In this document: positions 58,101 to 64,000 of the stretch, piece by piece
Layout of the letters: each line of letters opens with the position of its first letter
How positions within the stretch are numbered: position 1 is the first letter of the stretch
NCBI GenBank assembly: GCA_004431415.1
Contig: QPMI01000631.1
Coordinates: 19,560 to 83,559, forward strand
Direction: 5' to 3'
Length of the DNA: 64,000 nucleotides
Source: Cyanophora paradoxa
Taxonomy: Eukaryota > Glaucocystophyceae > Cyanophorales > Cyanophoraceae
Notes under the pieces: model-generated
Told to the model about the DNA's origin: nothing
Database searches by the model: none
The model's input: the letters and a program-made list of their open reading frames with translations, nothing else
Made by a program: the position numbers and the translations under genes

Positions 58101-58108
58101 AGAAAAAT
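58101..58108 (-). promoter_or_regulatory. Element promoter box (AATTTTTC)
   Basis: On the minus strand, TTTTTC lies 16 nt before the ATG at 58086 that starts the large structural gene. Confidence 0.5.
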
Positions 58109-58111
58109 TAA

Positions 58112-58411
58112 CTAATGCTCCGCGTCCCACGTCCACTTCAGCTTGCCGCTCACCTCGCCCGTTGTCCAGCGGCCCACGGGCACCTGCAGAAAACGTCGGC
58201 GTAGGGTAATCGGCCTGATAGTGATCTGCTCGTCACGCAGCCAGCGGTAGGCCTCGGAGGCGTCGCGAATCTTTGGCTCCCAGTATTCCCCACCCGTGCC
58301 GTTCGGCAGCGAGTACCCCTCCCTTGCTACCCGTACCCTGTAAAAGTGATCGCCCATTAGCGTGTCTACCCCCTGTACTCGAATTCTACGATTAAGGCCA
58401 AGTCCTGCCAT
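58112..58411 (-). CDS. Small hypothetical element protein
   Basis: An intact 99-codon frame from MAGLGLNRRIRVQGVDTLMG to a stop at 58112. It is mixed alpha/beta, with aromatic and basic residues (FYRVRVAREGY, WEPKIRDASEAYRWL, RRRFLQVPVGRW). It has no frameshift, no membrane segment and no recognised domain. It ends 26 bp before the start of the large structural gene and runs in the same direction. No TTTTC box precedes it, so it may be read from the promoter of the gene upstream. Confidence 0.6.
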   Translation of the reverse strand: MAGLGLNRRIRVQGVDTLMGDHFYRVRVAREGYSLPNGTGGEYWEPKIRDASEAYRWLRDEQITIRPITLRRRFLQVPVGRWTTGEVSGKLKWTWDAEH

Positions 58412-58611
58412 GCGCTCTCACCGAGACGGATGTGACTGAGGCTGTGCAGCAGCCCGTATTTAATTGGACCAGAGGCGGTTACAAGATCGACTCTGTAAGT
58501 AAGGGCGAGGGGTAGCCAGGCACGCCCGTAAAGGTACGCGTCTTGACGCCCGAGCCTTTCGCGGGAATATGATCAGGCGCATTTAAGGGGGCCTGCGAAA
58601 ATCTAGTCGGC

Positions 58612-59057
58612 CTACTTAGCGTAGGCCCAGAGGCCGAAGTTCTTGACGATGAAGGCGTTGTTCTTCTTGGTGGCGCCCGTGATGTCGGTGAAGCGCACGC
58701 GCAGCTCCTGGAATTTGTCGTACGCGACGTAATTCGGGCGCACGGCCATGGGCACCTCGAACCAGTAAAGGATGGTGTTTTCCAGGCGTCGTGGCCCACG
58801 TCGGAATCACGACCTTGTTGATGCACGCGTTCACGTTCGAGATGGTCGTGACGTTCAAATCGGGCACGTCCATCAGCAGCACGTTTACGGTTTTCGCGGC
58901 GGTGGGGTCCGGAATCGCGGTCGTGTCCAGCTCCAGGTAGACTCCCTTGATCTGCAGCGTGTCGATGTCGGAGGGGATCTGGTTCAGCCTGAGGCGCCAG
59001 AAGCCTCGGAATCCTGCGTCTCTCGTTCGACTGGACGTAGAGGTTAACGCAGGACAT
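58612..59057 (-). CDS. Hypothetical beta-rich element protein, frameshifted
   Basis: The start is MSCVNLYVQSNER at 59057. After a shift at about 59010 the coding sense continues as LQIKGVYLELDTTAIPDP, VLLMDVPDLNVTTISNVNA and VVIPTWATTPG, and after another near 58790 as FEVPMAVRPNYVAYDKFQEL, RVRFTDITGATKKNNAFIV and FGLWAYAK with TAG at 58612. It is a compact protein of about 145 residues rich in beta strands, resembling in size and texture the two small virion-protein candidates at 48-49.6 kb, though I see no direct sequence match. A capsid-associated role is a guess. Confidence 0.55.
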
Positions 59058-59060
59058 TAT

Positions 59061-59270
59061 TTAGGCCTTAGGAGGGGCTGAGAAATTAAGCCCGCTTCGG
59101 TCCATGTTCAGGAGGTGGGCCCACGAAGTAGTAGCCCGCGAATTGTGCGAGAGGATCCGCAGCAGGTAGTAGCGCGCGGGCGACATGTACGCAACGGCGC
59201 CGAGGGTCAGGAGGCTGCCCAGGTAGCGCGAATCGCTGAGGATGTTGTCGAGGCTCGGCAGGGACATCAT
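59061..59270 (-). CDS. Small membrane-type element protein
   Basis: 69 codons from MMSLPSLDNILSDSRYLGSL. The middle (LLTLGAVAYMSPARYYLL) is hydrophobic enough for one membrane span. After RYYLL the other frame (DPLAQFAGYYFVGPPPEH, stop near 59086) looks more protein-like, so one shift is likely. A weaker promoter box (AATTTCTG) lies about 24 nt upstream. Confidence 0.5.
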   Translation of the reverse strand: MMSLPSLDNILSDSRYLGSLLTLGAVAYMSPARYYLLRILSHNSRATTSWAHLLNMDRSGLNFSAPPKA

Positions 59271-59298
59271 TCTCGGGTTTAAGGCCCCTTTCAGAAAT

Positions 59299-59653
59299 TT
59301 ACTTGGGCATGAAGAAATTCCTGACGCGCTCTCCCTCCTCGTGCAGCGCCCACTGCAGCCGGTCGATGACGGCGGCCATCACGGGCGGGCTCGCGGCGGG
59401 GTTTTTCGCGTACGCCCTGGCGTCCTCTGCATCTGGGGTGGTACTGCTCGACCCGCTTGGCGTAGCTCGCGATGGCGCGGCGGGTGCACCGATCCAGGTC
59501 AGCCGCCATTTCCGCCGGTGCCTTCGGCTGCTGCTGCTTCTTTCGCGCGTAAGTCCTAAGAAGCCAAGGGTAGGCCGTGGTGCTGCTGCTGGTGCTGGTG
59601 TTGGTGGACGATTGATCCTCGGCGCTGGGGGCTGGTGTCGCGGGAGTCTCCAT
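59299..59653 (-). CDS. Small hypothetical element protein, one frameshift
   Basis: The start is METPATPAPSAEDQSSTNTS, a Ser/Thr/Pro-rich lead of about 25 residues. A helical part follows (AEMAADLDRCTRRAIASYAK), then a shift at about 59440 and the natural end ARAYAKNPAASPPVMAAVID, LQWALHEEGERVRNFFMPK with TAA at 59299. About 118 residues; no known domain. The ATG at 59653 is chosen because TTTTTTTC lies 16 nt upstream. Confidence 0.6.
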
Positions 59654-59666
59654 TTCCCATGTTCTC

Positions 59667-59930
59667 TAGAAAAAAACGCGTACCGGTCTGCGTCATCTGA
59701 ATGTCCACGTGGTGCGGGCCTATGTTCTGGACGCTCTCGCGCCTCTGCTCGGGCGGGGGCTCGGGCTCGGGCTGCCCGCGGCGCACGACCCTAAGGGCCG
59801 CCGCCTTCAGGGCGCCCAGCACGGTGTTGGGGCGCACTCGCTCCGTGCCGCCCAGCAGCTCGGAAATCAGGAAGAGCGCGCCGCATACGACGGTGATGAC
59901 GTCCGAGTGGGTGCATTCCCCCTGGAACAT
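59667..59930 (-). CDS. Small single-span element protein
   Basis: The start is MFQGECTHSDVITVVCGALF, and DVITVVCGALFLISELLGG is a good transmembrane helix. A basic stretch (LKAAALRVVRRGQ) and a Pro/Glu segment follow. At the end, a run of seven T on the minus strand decides the frame: read through, the frame overlaps the next gene; one base less gives RVFF and a TAG at 59667, just before the next gene's promoter box, which looks more natural. About 87 residues. Confidence 0.55.
59669..59676 (-). promoter_or_regulatory. Element promoter box (TTTTTTTC)
   Basis: On the minus strand, the C of TTTTTTTC lies 16 nt before the ATG at 59653. Confidence 0.5.
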
Positions 59931-59951
59931 CTTGCGGGCGCGTCAGATTAA

Positions 59952-60961
59952 TTAACCGCGGCCCTGCCCTTCCGCGCCCCTTGCCCTTTCCGCGCCCGCG
60001 GCCCAGCCCTCCGATCTCGGCGGCCTGCGGCGCGAAGCGCGGATCGTCCGAGGGGGCGGACTCCGTCTGGAAGATGGAGAAGAGGTAGCCGTCCGTGTTG
60101 TTGTCGGTGTTATTCTGTTGCGCGCGTGCGACCACTGCTTCAGCAGGTCGCGCCGCTGCGTCTCGGGCAGCGTCTTCGTGAGGTACTCCTGCAGCCGCCC
60201 GCCGTAATTTTCCTCCGGAATCAGCTCGGCGAGGATGGTGGGCGGGTCTTTTCCCATGCCGATTCTCCCCGGTTCAGGTCGTCGATGAGCTCCGCGTTCT
60301 GCAGGATTCTCTCCGCGTCCTGCCCGCCTCTTGCTGCAGCTGCTCCACCAGCCTCCTTCCGGCCTCCGCGAATTTGCCGGCCAGAATTTCGCCCAGCCTC
60401 TCGTAGACGGTTGTCGTACCCGGCTCCTTTTCCTTGAGTACCACGACCCAATCGTACTTTGCCCAGAGCACCTGCAGGTTCGATATGTGGTCGATCGTGA
60501 CGAGCACGTGGGCGTGCAAGCAGCCGTCGGTCGGCCCCACTTCCACGCCCCCCTGCACGCGAATTCCGATGATGGCGTTTGCAAAGGTATCGTCCTTGTA
60601 CTTGCCGTCCTCTTCCTTTAAATTAAATCGAATGAACTTGTAGAATTCGGCGTCCGAGAGCACCTGGGCCAGGCTGCCGCGGAAGGCCTCCACCTCGAAT
60701 TCTCTCGCGGCGCCCAGCCTCTTGTGTGTGTTGAAGAGCACCCAGTACCGCGACTGGCGCGCCTGTCGAATATCGTAGCGCGTGCTGCCGTCGCGTTCTT
60801 TTTGTTGAGGATGAAAACCGAGCGGCCCGTCTCGTTGATTTCGGTGATGACCTTTTCGAGCGCCTCCAGCCCGTTGGCCCTCGCGGCCTGCAGCCCCGTT
60901 TTCGTCTTTTCTATGTTCTCCTCACTCCGTCGATTTCCTTAGGATCTCGTCGATCCTGCTC
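59952..60961 (-). CDS. HUH rolling-circle endonuclease-like protein A
   Basis: Three HUH motifs stand in the expected order: motif I-like YWVLFNTHKRLG (about 60750-60711), motif II GCLHAHVLVTIDH with the His-Ala-His metal site (about 60531-60488), and motif III EYLTKTL with Tyr-x-x-Lys (about 60199-60160). The block before motif I is coiled (EENIEKTKTGLQAARANGLE). Downstream are a hydrophilic tail and GRGRGKGKGRGRAG. Shifts occur near 60800, 60330, 60265 and 60135; the stop is at 59952. Enzymes of this fold nick one strand through the Tyr and start rolling-circle replication. The frame at its N-terminal end has no ATG and no promoter box; it probably continues the zinc-finger ORF upstream (60922-61892) as one protein of about 640 residues. 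No helicase domain is visible. Confidence 0.7.
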
Positions 60962-61892
60962 ATGTCGGGCGCGGCGATATCCTGCTTCCTAATTTTCTCC
61001 TGGCCCGAACCCGGCGCGATGGTCGACTGGCCGAAGGCGGCGGCCATATCCTTGGCGGATTTCGAGGCCTTCGTCTTCGGCCGCCCAGCACCGTCTGCGC
61101 CATCTGATTCTGCGCCTGCGCCGACACGGCCGTGGTGTCGCCCCTCTTGCGCCGCTGCAGGCCCAAATTCGCGAGGAGGCCGCGATCGTCCAGGAATCGG
61201 TAGCACTGCATGCAGAGCCACGAGTTCTTCGGGTACACCGGGGCAGCTGCGCGGGCTTCTTGTCTTTGATCGGGGGTACTTGTTTTTGGCCTTTGCGCCT
61301 TCGCCCACTCGTTTGCCTTGTCGACCTTTTTCGCGTAATCGGCGTACGCGCCTCCTTCTTCGCGGTCGCCTCCGCGACGGCCTCCGCGGTGCCCTTTTTG
61401 CGGGTATGCTCGGGATTTCGTACATGAGGCGCAGGCAGCGGTAGCAGACGGGCGGCGATTTTTGGGCGCTCTGGAAGGCGCGCGGGATGGCCCGCAGGCG
61501 CTCCTCGGGCAGCGCGTCGTAGAACTGCTTGCTGTGGATGCTCCAGAACGTGGCATCTTTGTAGTAGGCGTCGAGCGCAGTGGTTTCCGGTACCTGCACG
61601 CGCGTGATCGGATCCTCGAGAATTTTAACTACATCCGGGATGCCCTTCTGCATTTCGATGATCTGCCGTTTTCGCCTCGACCAGCACGGCCCGCTTTGGA
61701 ATTTCGACTATGGGCATATCGAGCTCGTTGTATTTCTTTCCTTCATCTTTCCCCCGCTCCCTTTGGCTTCGGCTCATCCTCGGCCTCTCTCTTCACTCTC
61801 CTCTGATTCCGATTCTGGCTTCTCCTCTTCTCGTACGCGACCCTCGGACTCGCTCTCCGGCTTCTTCTTACGGCCTCGGCGCTTCGGAGCAT
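60922..61892 (-). CDS. Zinc-ribbon-like N-terminal part of HUH protein A
   Basis: The ATG near 61892 is preceded by a TTTTTTC box 15 nt away. Coding sense: PKRRGRKKKPESESEGRVRE (very charged), IPKRAVLVEAKT, MQKGIPDVVKILEDPITRVQ, FWSIHSKQFYDALPEERLRA, then PPVCYRCLRLMYEIP and, after a frame change, WLCMQCYRFLDDRGLLANL. The two Cys-x-x-Cys pairs could bind one zinc. The natural end DMSRIDEILRKSTE meets a TGA at 60922, but the HUH frame picks up within two codons, so a single base change would join them. Shifts are at about 61860, 61660, 61395 and 61090. Confidence 0.6.
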
Positions 61893-61906
61893 ATTATTGG
61901 CTACAA

Positions 61907-61914
61907 GAAAAAAT
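61907..61914 (-). promoter_or_regulatory. Element promoter box (ATTTTTTC)
   Basis: On the minus strand, TTTTTTC lies 15 nt before the ATG at 61892, and overlaps the stop of the upstream HUH gene. Confidence 0.5.
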
Positions 61915-62744
61915 TACACGAGCTTTACAGCACCCGTCTCGAGGGCCTCTACCGTCTTCGTAATGTACAGCTGCAGCAGATCCTAAGGTTGTCTGCGGTA
62001 GCAATTTACGTCTACGTGCATCTGCCTGGCGGTTCTCGCTTCCTGTAGCCCGTCTCCTTGCCCGTCCACTGCATGCCGAGGGCGTCCTTTCTCCGTATCG
62101 GGCCACCGCCGTCTTCTGGTACTCCTCTCCAACCAGTCGTCCTTGTAAAAATTCGGCAGGCCGCCCTGCCCTCCGTCGCATGAAATCGATGAGGAAATCC
62201 GACGCCCGCTTGCCGTCGAATTGCAGCCGCGAGTAGTGCACCAGCGTGAGCAGGATGTGCGCGTGAGCGCCCCGACCGCGGCCGTACTCGATGCCGATGT
62301 TCGCGTTGCCCCTCTCCACGTGCGTGTCGTACATGTCCGATTTAAAATCGAGACCCTTGGGTTCGCCTTGTCCGCGTATACCCCATCTTTATGCACTTTG
62401 CAGCTGCCTGTCGTCGTAGAAAAGGGCCTCCAGCCCCTGTGAAAGGCGTCTTGAACCTTGGAGCCTTCTCCCTGCTCCGGGGCTTGTAGTTGGTCTGGAT
62501 GGTGATCATAAATTCGACTCGCGCTGCGGCCTCTGCTCGACTACCCCGGACGGCGTCGTGAAGGTCTTGGTGGCGCGCGTCCAGCACTTCTGGAACCACG
62601 TCTTGCGGGTGCCAGCACCTTGTCTTGATGTTGCCCACCACGATGTGAGTCTCTACCCGGAGCGGCCGGAGGCGTCATGCGGAGGTGCGGGTTCGGGCGC
62701 GGGTTGCCTGTTTGCTGCTACGCCCTCGCGATGAGGTTGAGCAT
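61914..62744 (-). CDS. HUH rolling-circle endonuclease-like protein B
   Basis: A paralogue of protein A. The start MLNLIARA at 62744 has a TTTTC box 16 nt upstream. Motif I-like EFMITIQTNYKPR (about 62518-62480), motif II GAHAHILLTLVHYSRL (about 62272-62228) and motif III LQLYITKTVEAL (about 61975-61940) occur in order with spacing close to that of protein A (roughly 85 and 95 codons). NIGIEYGRG before motif II matches IIGIRVQGG in A. At least six shifts break the frame; the natural end is ALETGAVKLV with TAA at 61914. Length about 275 residues, without the zinc-ribbon lead of A. Two Rep-type copies in one element suggest either subunit division or recent duplication. Confidence 0.7.
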
Positions 62745-62757
62745 GTCAGACCAAGGC

Positions 62758-62764
62758 TAGAAAA
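62758..62764 (-). promoter_or_regulatory. Element promoter box (ATTTTCT)
   Basis: On the minus strand, AAAATTTTCTAG lies about 16 nt before the ATG at 62744. Confidence 0.5.
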
Positions 62765-62840
62765 TTTTCCGAGGCTAGGGTGAGCTCCACGTGGGCCCGG
62801 GTACGCCTGCGCCTCACCTGAGCGATCACCTGAGCCTCAC

Positions 62841-62990
62841 ATGAATCACCTGAGCAACGCCTTCTGTCACATCTGCGGGCTCACCTCGCTGGGACCCACT
62901 CGATTGCGTGAAGCCAGTTTGCTACTTCTGCAAGGGCGTAGCTCAGCTGCAGTACGAGGACTCGAGGAATGGCAGACTCTGGCGAAATCG
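62841..62990 (+). CDS. Possible small zinc-finger peptide
   Basis: ATG at 62841: MNHLSNAFCHICGLTSLG; one shift later VKPVCYFCKGVAQLQYEDS. The two Cys-x-x-Cys pairs, about 15 residues apart, could bind zinc. It overlaps the start of the VLTF3-like gene in another frame. It may be an independent short protein or an N-terminal extension of VLTF3. No promoter box is seen. Confidence 0.35.
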
Positions 62991-63785
62991 ATCTCCTCCT
63001 CCGAACTTTGAGCAGATCCAGCGCTACGGCGCCATCCTTCACGACGAGGGGACCAGACTTCGACACTCCGGCACCGTACCCGCCGCCCGCGCCCATCACC
63101 AGTTCCTACCTTGGAGCGGAGAGCGCCCCCGCAACGCAACCGTCGCACCCAAGGCCCAAGGCGAAGCGCTTCCCCTGCGGAAATTGCGGCTCTACCCGCC
63201 TCGTTGGTGTTCACCTGGATGGGGATCTGGTTTGCCAAGGCTGCGGTCTGGTCCTGGATCTTTATTATCCGGACCATCAACCCCTGGCTGTCAGCGAAAT
63301 CCACAGCAACTACCTGCGCAAGTACCACGTATCTGAGCGACTTAAGCAGCACTGCCTGGAGGATTCTCCTGTACCCGAGGACGTGCTGGCAGCTATTGCG
63401 AGGCGCATGGCAGGGAAGGAGTGGAGCAAAGACAATATCCGCCAAGTTCTCCGGGCTCTGAAGCAGCAGAAGTACATCGAGCGCTGGGCGCAGATCAAGT
63501 GGCGCATCACGGGCGAGCGCCCGCCTCCGATGAGCGCGGAGGATATGGACCGGGTGCAGGAGATGTTCGCCCTGGTGGAGGTCCCCTTCAGCATTTTCAA
63601 GTCGCAGGGTAGGGAATATGCTCAACTACAACTACGTTTTCAGGCAGATTTTCGTGCTGCTAGATTTGCCCCAGCACCTCCCCTACTTTCCCTTGCTCAA
63701 GAGCAGGCAGAAACTCTCGGAGTTAGATTCGATTTGGAACAGGATCTGCGAGTACAACGACTGGCATTTCTTTCCTACTCTTTAG
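62969..63785 (+). CDS. VLTF3-like viral late transcription factor
   Basis: The start is MADSGEIDLLLRTLSRSS, followed by a Pro-rich linker. A zinc ribbon follows: FPCGNCGSTRLVGVHLDGD, then LVCQGCGLVLD (CxxC-15-CxxC). The VLTF3 core comes next: EIHSNYLRKYHVSERLKQH, QKYIERWAQIKWRITGERPP, MFALVEVPFSIFKSQGR. At about 63610 one shift occurs; the true family C-terminus is in the other frame (MLNYNYVFRQIFVLL, LPYFPLLKSRQKLSELDSIW, WHFFPTL, TAG at 63783). The Tyr-Ile-x-x-Trp-x-x-Ile-Lys and Pro-Tyr-Phe-Pro-Leu-Leu-Lys phrases are diagnostic of the A2L/VLTF3 family of nucleocytoviruses, which activates late viral genes. It ends tail-to-tail with the next gene with no gap. Confidence 0.9.
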
Positions 63786-64000
63786 CTACTCTTTAGTGAT
63801 CGCGGCGGCCTTCCGCTCGAGCGCCTGCTTGATTCCGAAGCTCGCGCTGGTAGCCTTGATTAGCATGTTCGTCTGCCCGTGTGTAAATCAGGATGAACAT
63901 AATTCCGCCGGTGGGCGTCGTCGAAAAAACTTGAGGGTGAGCACGTATTTCGAGAAGCAGGCCGAGGAGAGGCCGTTGACGGCGACTTGCGCGGCGAGCT
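63786..64000 (-). CDS. Partial element gene running off the window
   Basis: The C-terminal part only, stop at 63786. Coding sense crosses three frames: LAAQVAVNGLSSACFSKYVL, then TPTGGIMFILIYTRADE, then TNMLIKATSASFGIKQALER with the end AAAITKE. I do not recognise the family. It converges on VLTF3, with stops touching. Confidence 0.45.

Larger units (their letters stand above)
45785..64000. mobile_element. Endogenous mriyavirus-like dsDNA element (left part)
   Basis: From about 45.8 kb gene density rises, spliceosomal introns and C-tracts disappear and composition shifts. Visible hallmark genes: VLTF3-like transcription factor (62969), two HUH-endonuclease-like proteins (59952-61892 and 61914-62744) and three fibre-type proteins (49668-54111), plus several small unknowns. 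No DNA or RNA polymerase gene and no Walker-A ATPase is visible. HUH with VLTF3 and without DNA polymerase is the described signature of Mriyaviricetes. The left border is approximate, no terminal repeat can be recognised, and the right end is outside the window. Most genes contain frameshifts. Confidence 0.75.

Noticed and set aside
59952-62744. Fused superfamily 3 helicase next to the HUH motifs
   Set aside because: No Walker A (GxxxxGK) or B motif can be found in any frame of either gene.
1-64000. CRISPR arrays, bacterial operons or Shine-Dalgarno-led genes
   Set aside because: No regularly spaced unique spacers; gene structure is plainly eukaryotic on the left and viral on the right.

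Overview
The window looks like nuclear DNA of a GC-rich, intron-dense unicellular alga. Genes sit on both strands with many short GT-AG introns. One gene product looks plastid-targeted and is related to lycopene cyclases, and a cyclase-phosphodiesterase receptor of a type known from protists and algae is present. I cannot fix the lineage. A haptophyte is a reasonable guess, because the virus-like element on the right most resembles a virus group known from haptophytes.

Left to right: 31-2693 (+) is an unidentified multi-exon gene. 2694-5505 is intergenic and holds a MITE-like repeat. 5506-12649 (+) encodes a two-TM receptor with HAMP, PAS, class III cyclase and class I phosphodiesterase domains. 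13162-16152 is an inverted-repeat transposon whose left arm is split by a 2-kb insertion with a 5-bp target duplication. 16336-21290 (+) is a BTB/POZ-LRR protein. 22142-27635 (-) is a Trk/HKT-type cation transporter, head-to-head with malate dehydrogenase at 27697-29786 (+). 30176-35175 (+) is a FAD oxidoreductase of the lycopene-cyclase group. 35300-36383 (-) and 36572-37306 (+) are small uncharacterised genes. 37878-42748 (-) is an MFS transporter of the UMF1/Atg22 type, with a dead inverted partial copy at 44313-45062. tRNA-Lys(UUU) lies at 45172-45245, and the first exon of an F-box gene at 45508.

From about 45.8 kb to the window end the DNA changes: GC drops, homopolymer-rich introns vanish and genes are tightly packed. 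This is an endogenous dsDNA virus-like element. It carries a VLTF3-type late transcription factor, two paralogous proteins with the three HUH rolling-circle endonuclease motifs, several fibre or adhesin proteins (FN3 plus glycine-rich, peptidase-S74 chaperone type, GKP/THSH-repeat type), a very large coiled-coil structural protein, and a recurring TTTTC box about 16 nt before start codons. HUH replication without a visible DNA polymerase, together with VLTF3, is the signature described for mriyaviruses (Yaravirus and the Pleurochrysis endemic viruses). The capsid protein and packaging ATPase are not in the window and may lie to the right.

Most element genes are broken by compensating single-base frameshifts. 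This means either uncorrected long-read errors or early decay, so coordinates given for them are spans of one gene rather than clean ORFs. Exon borders in host genes were inferred by eye from GT...CAG boundaries and reading-frame continuity.
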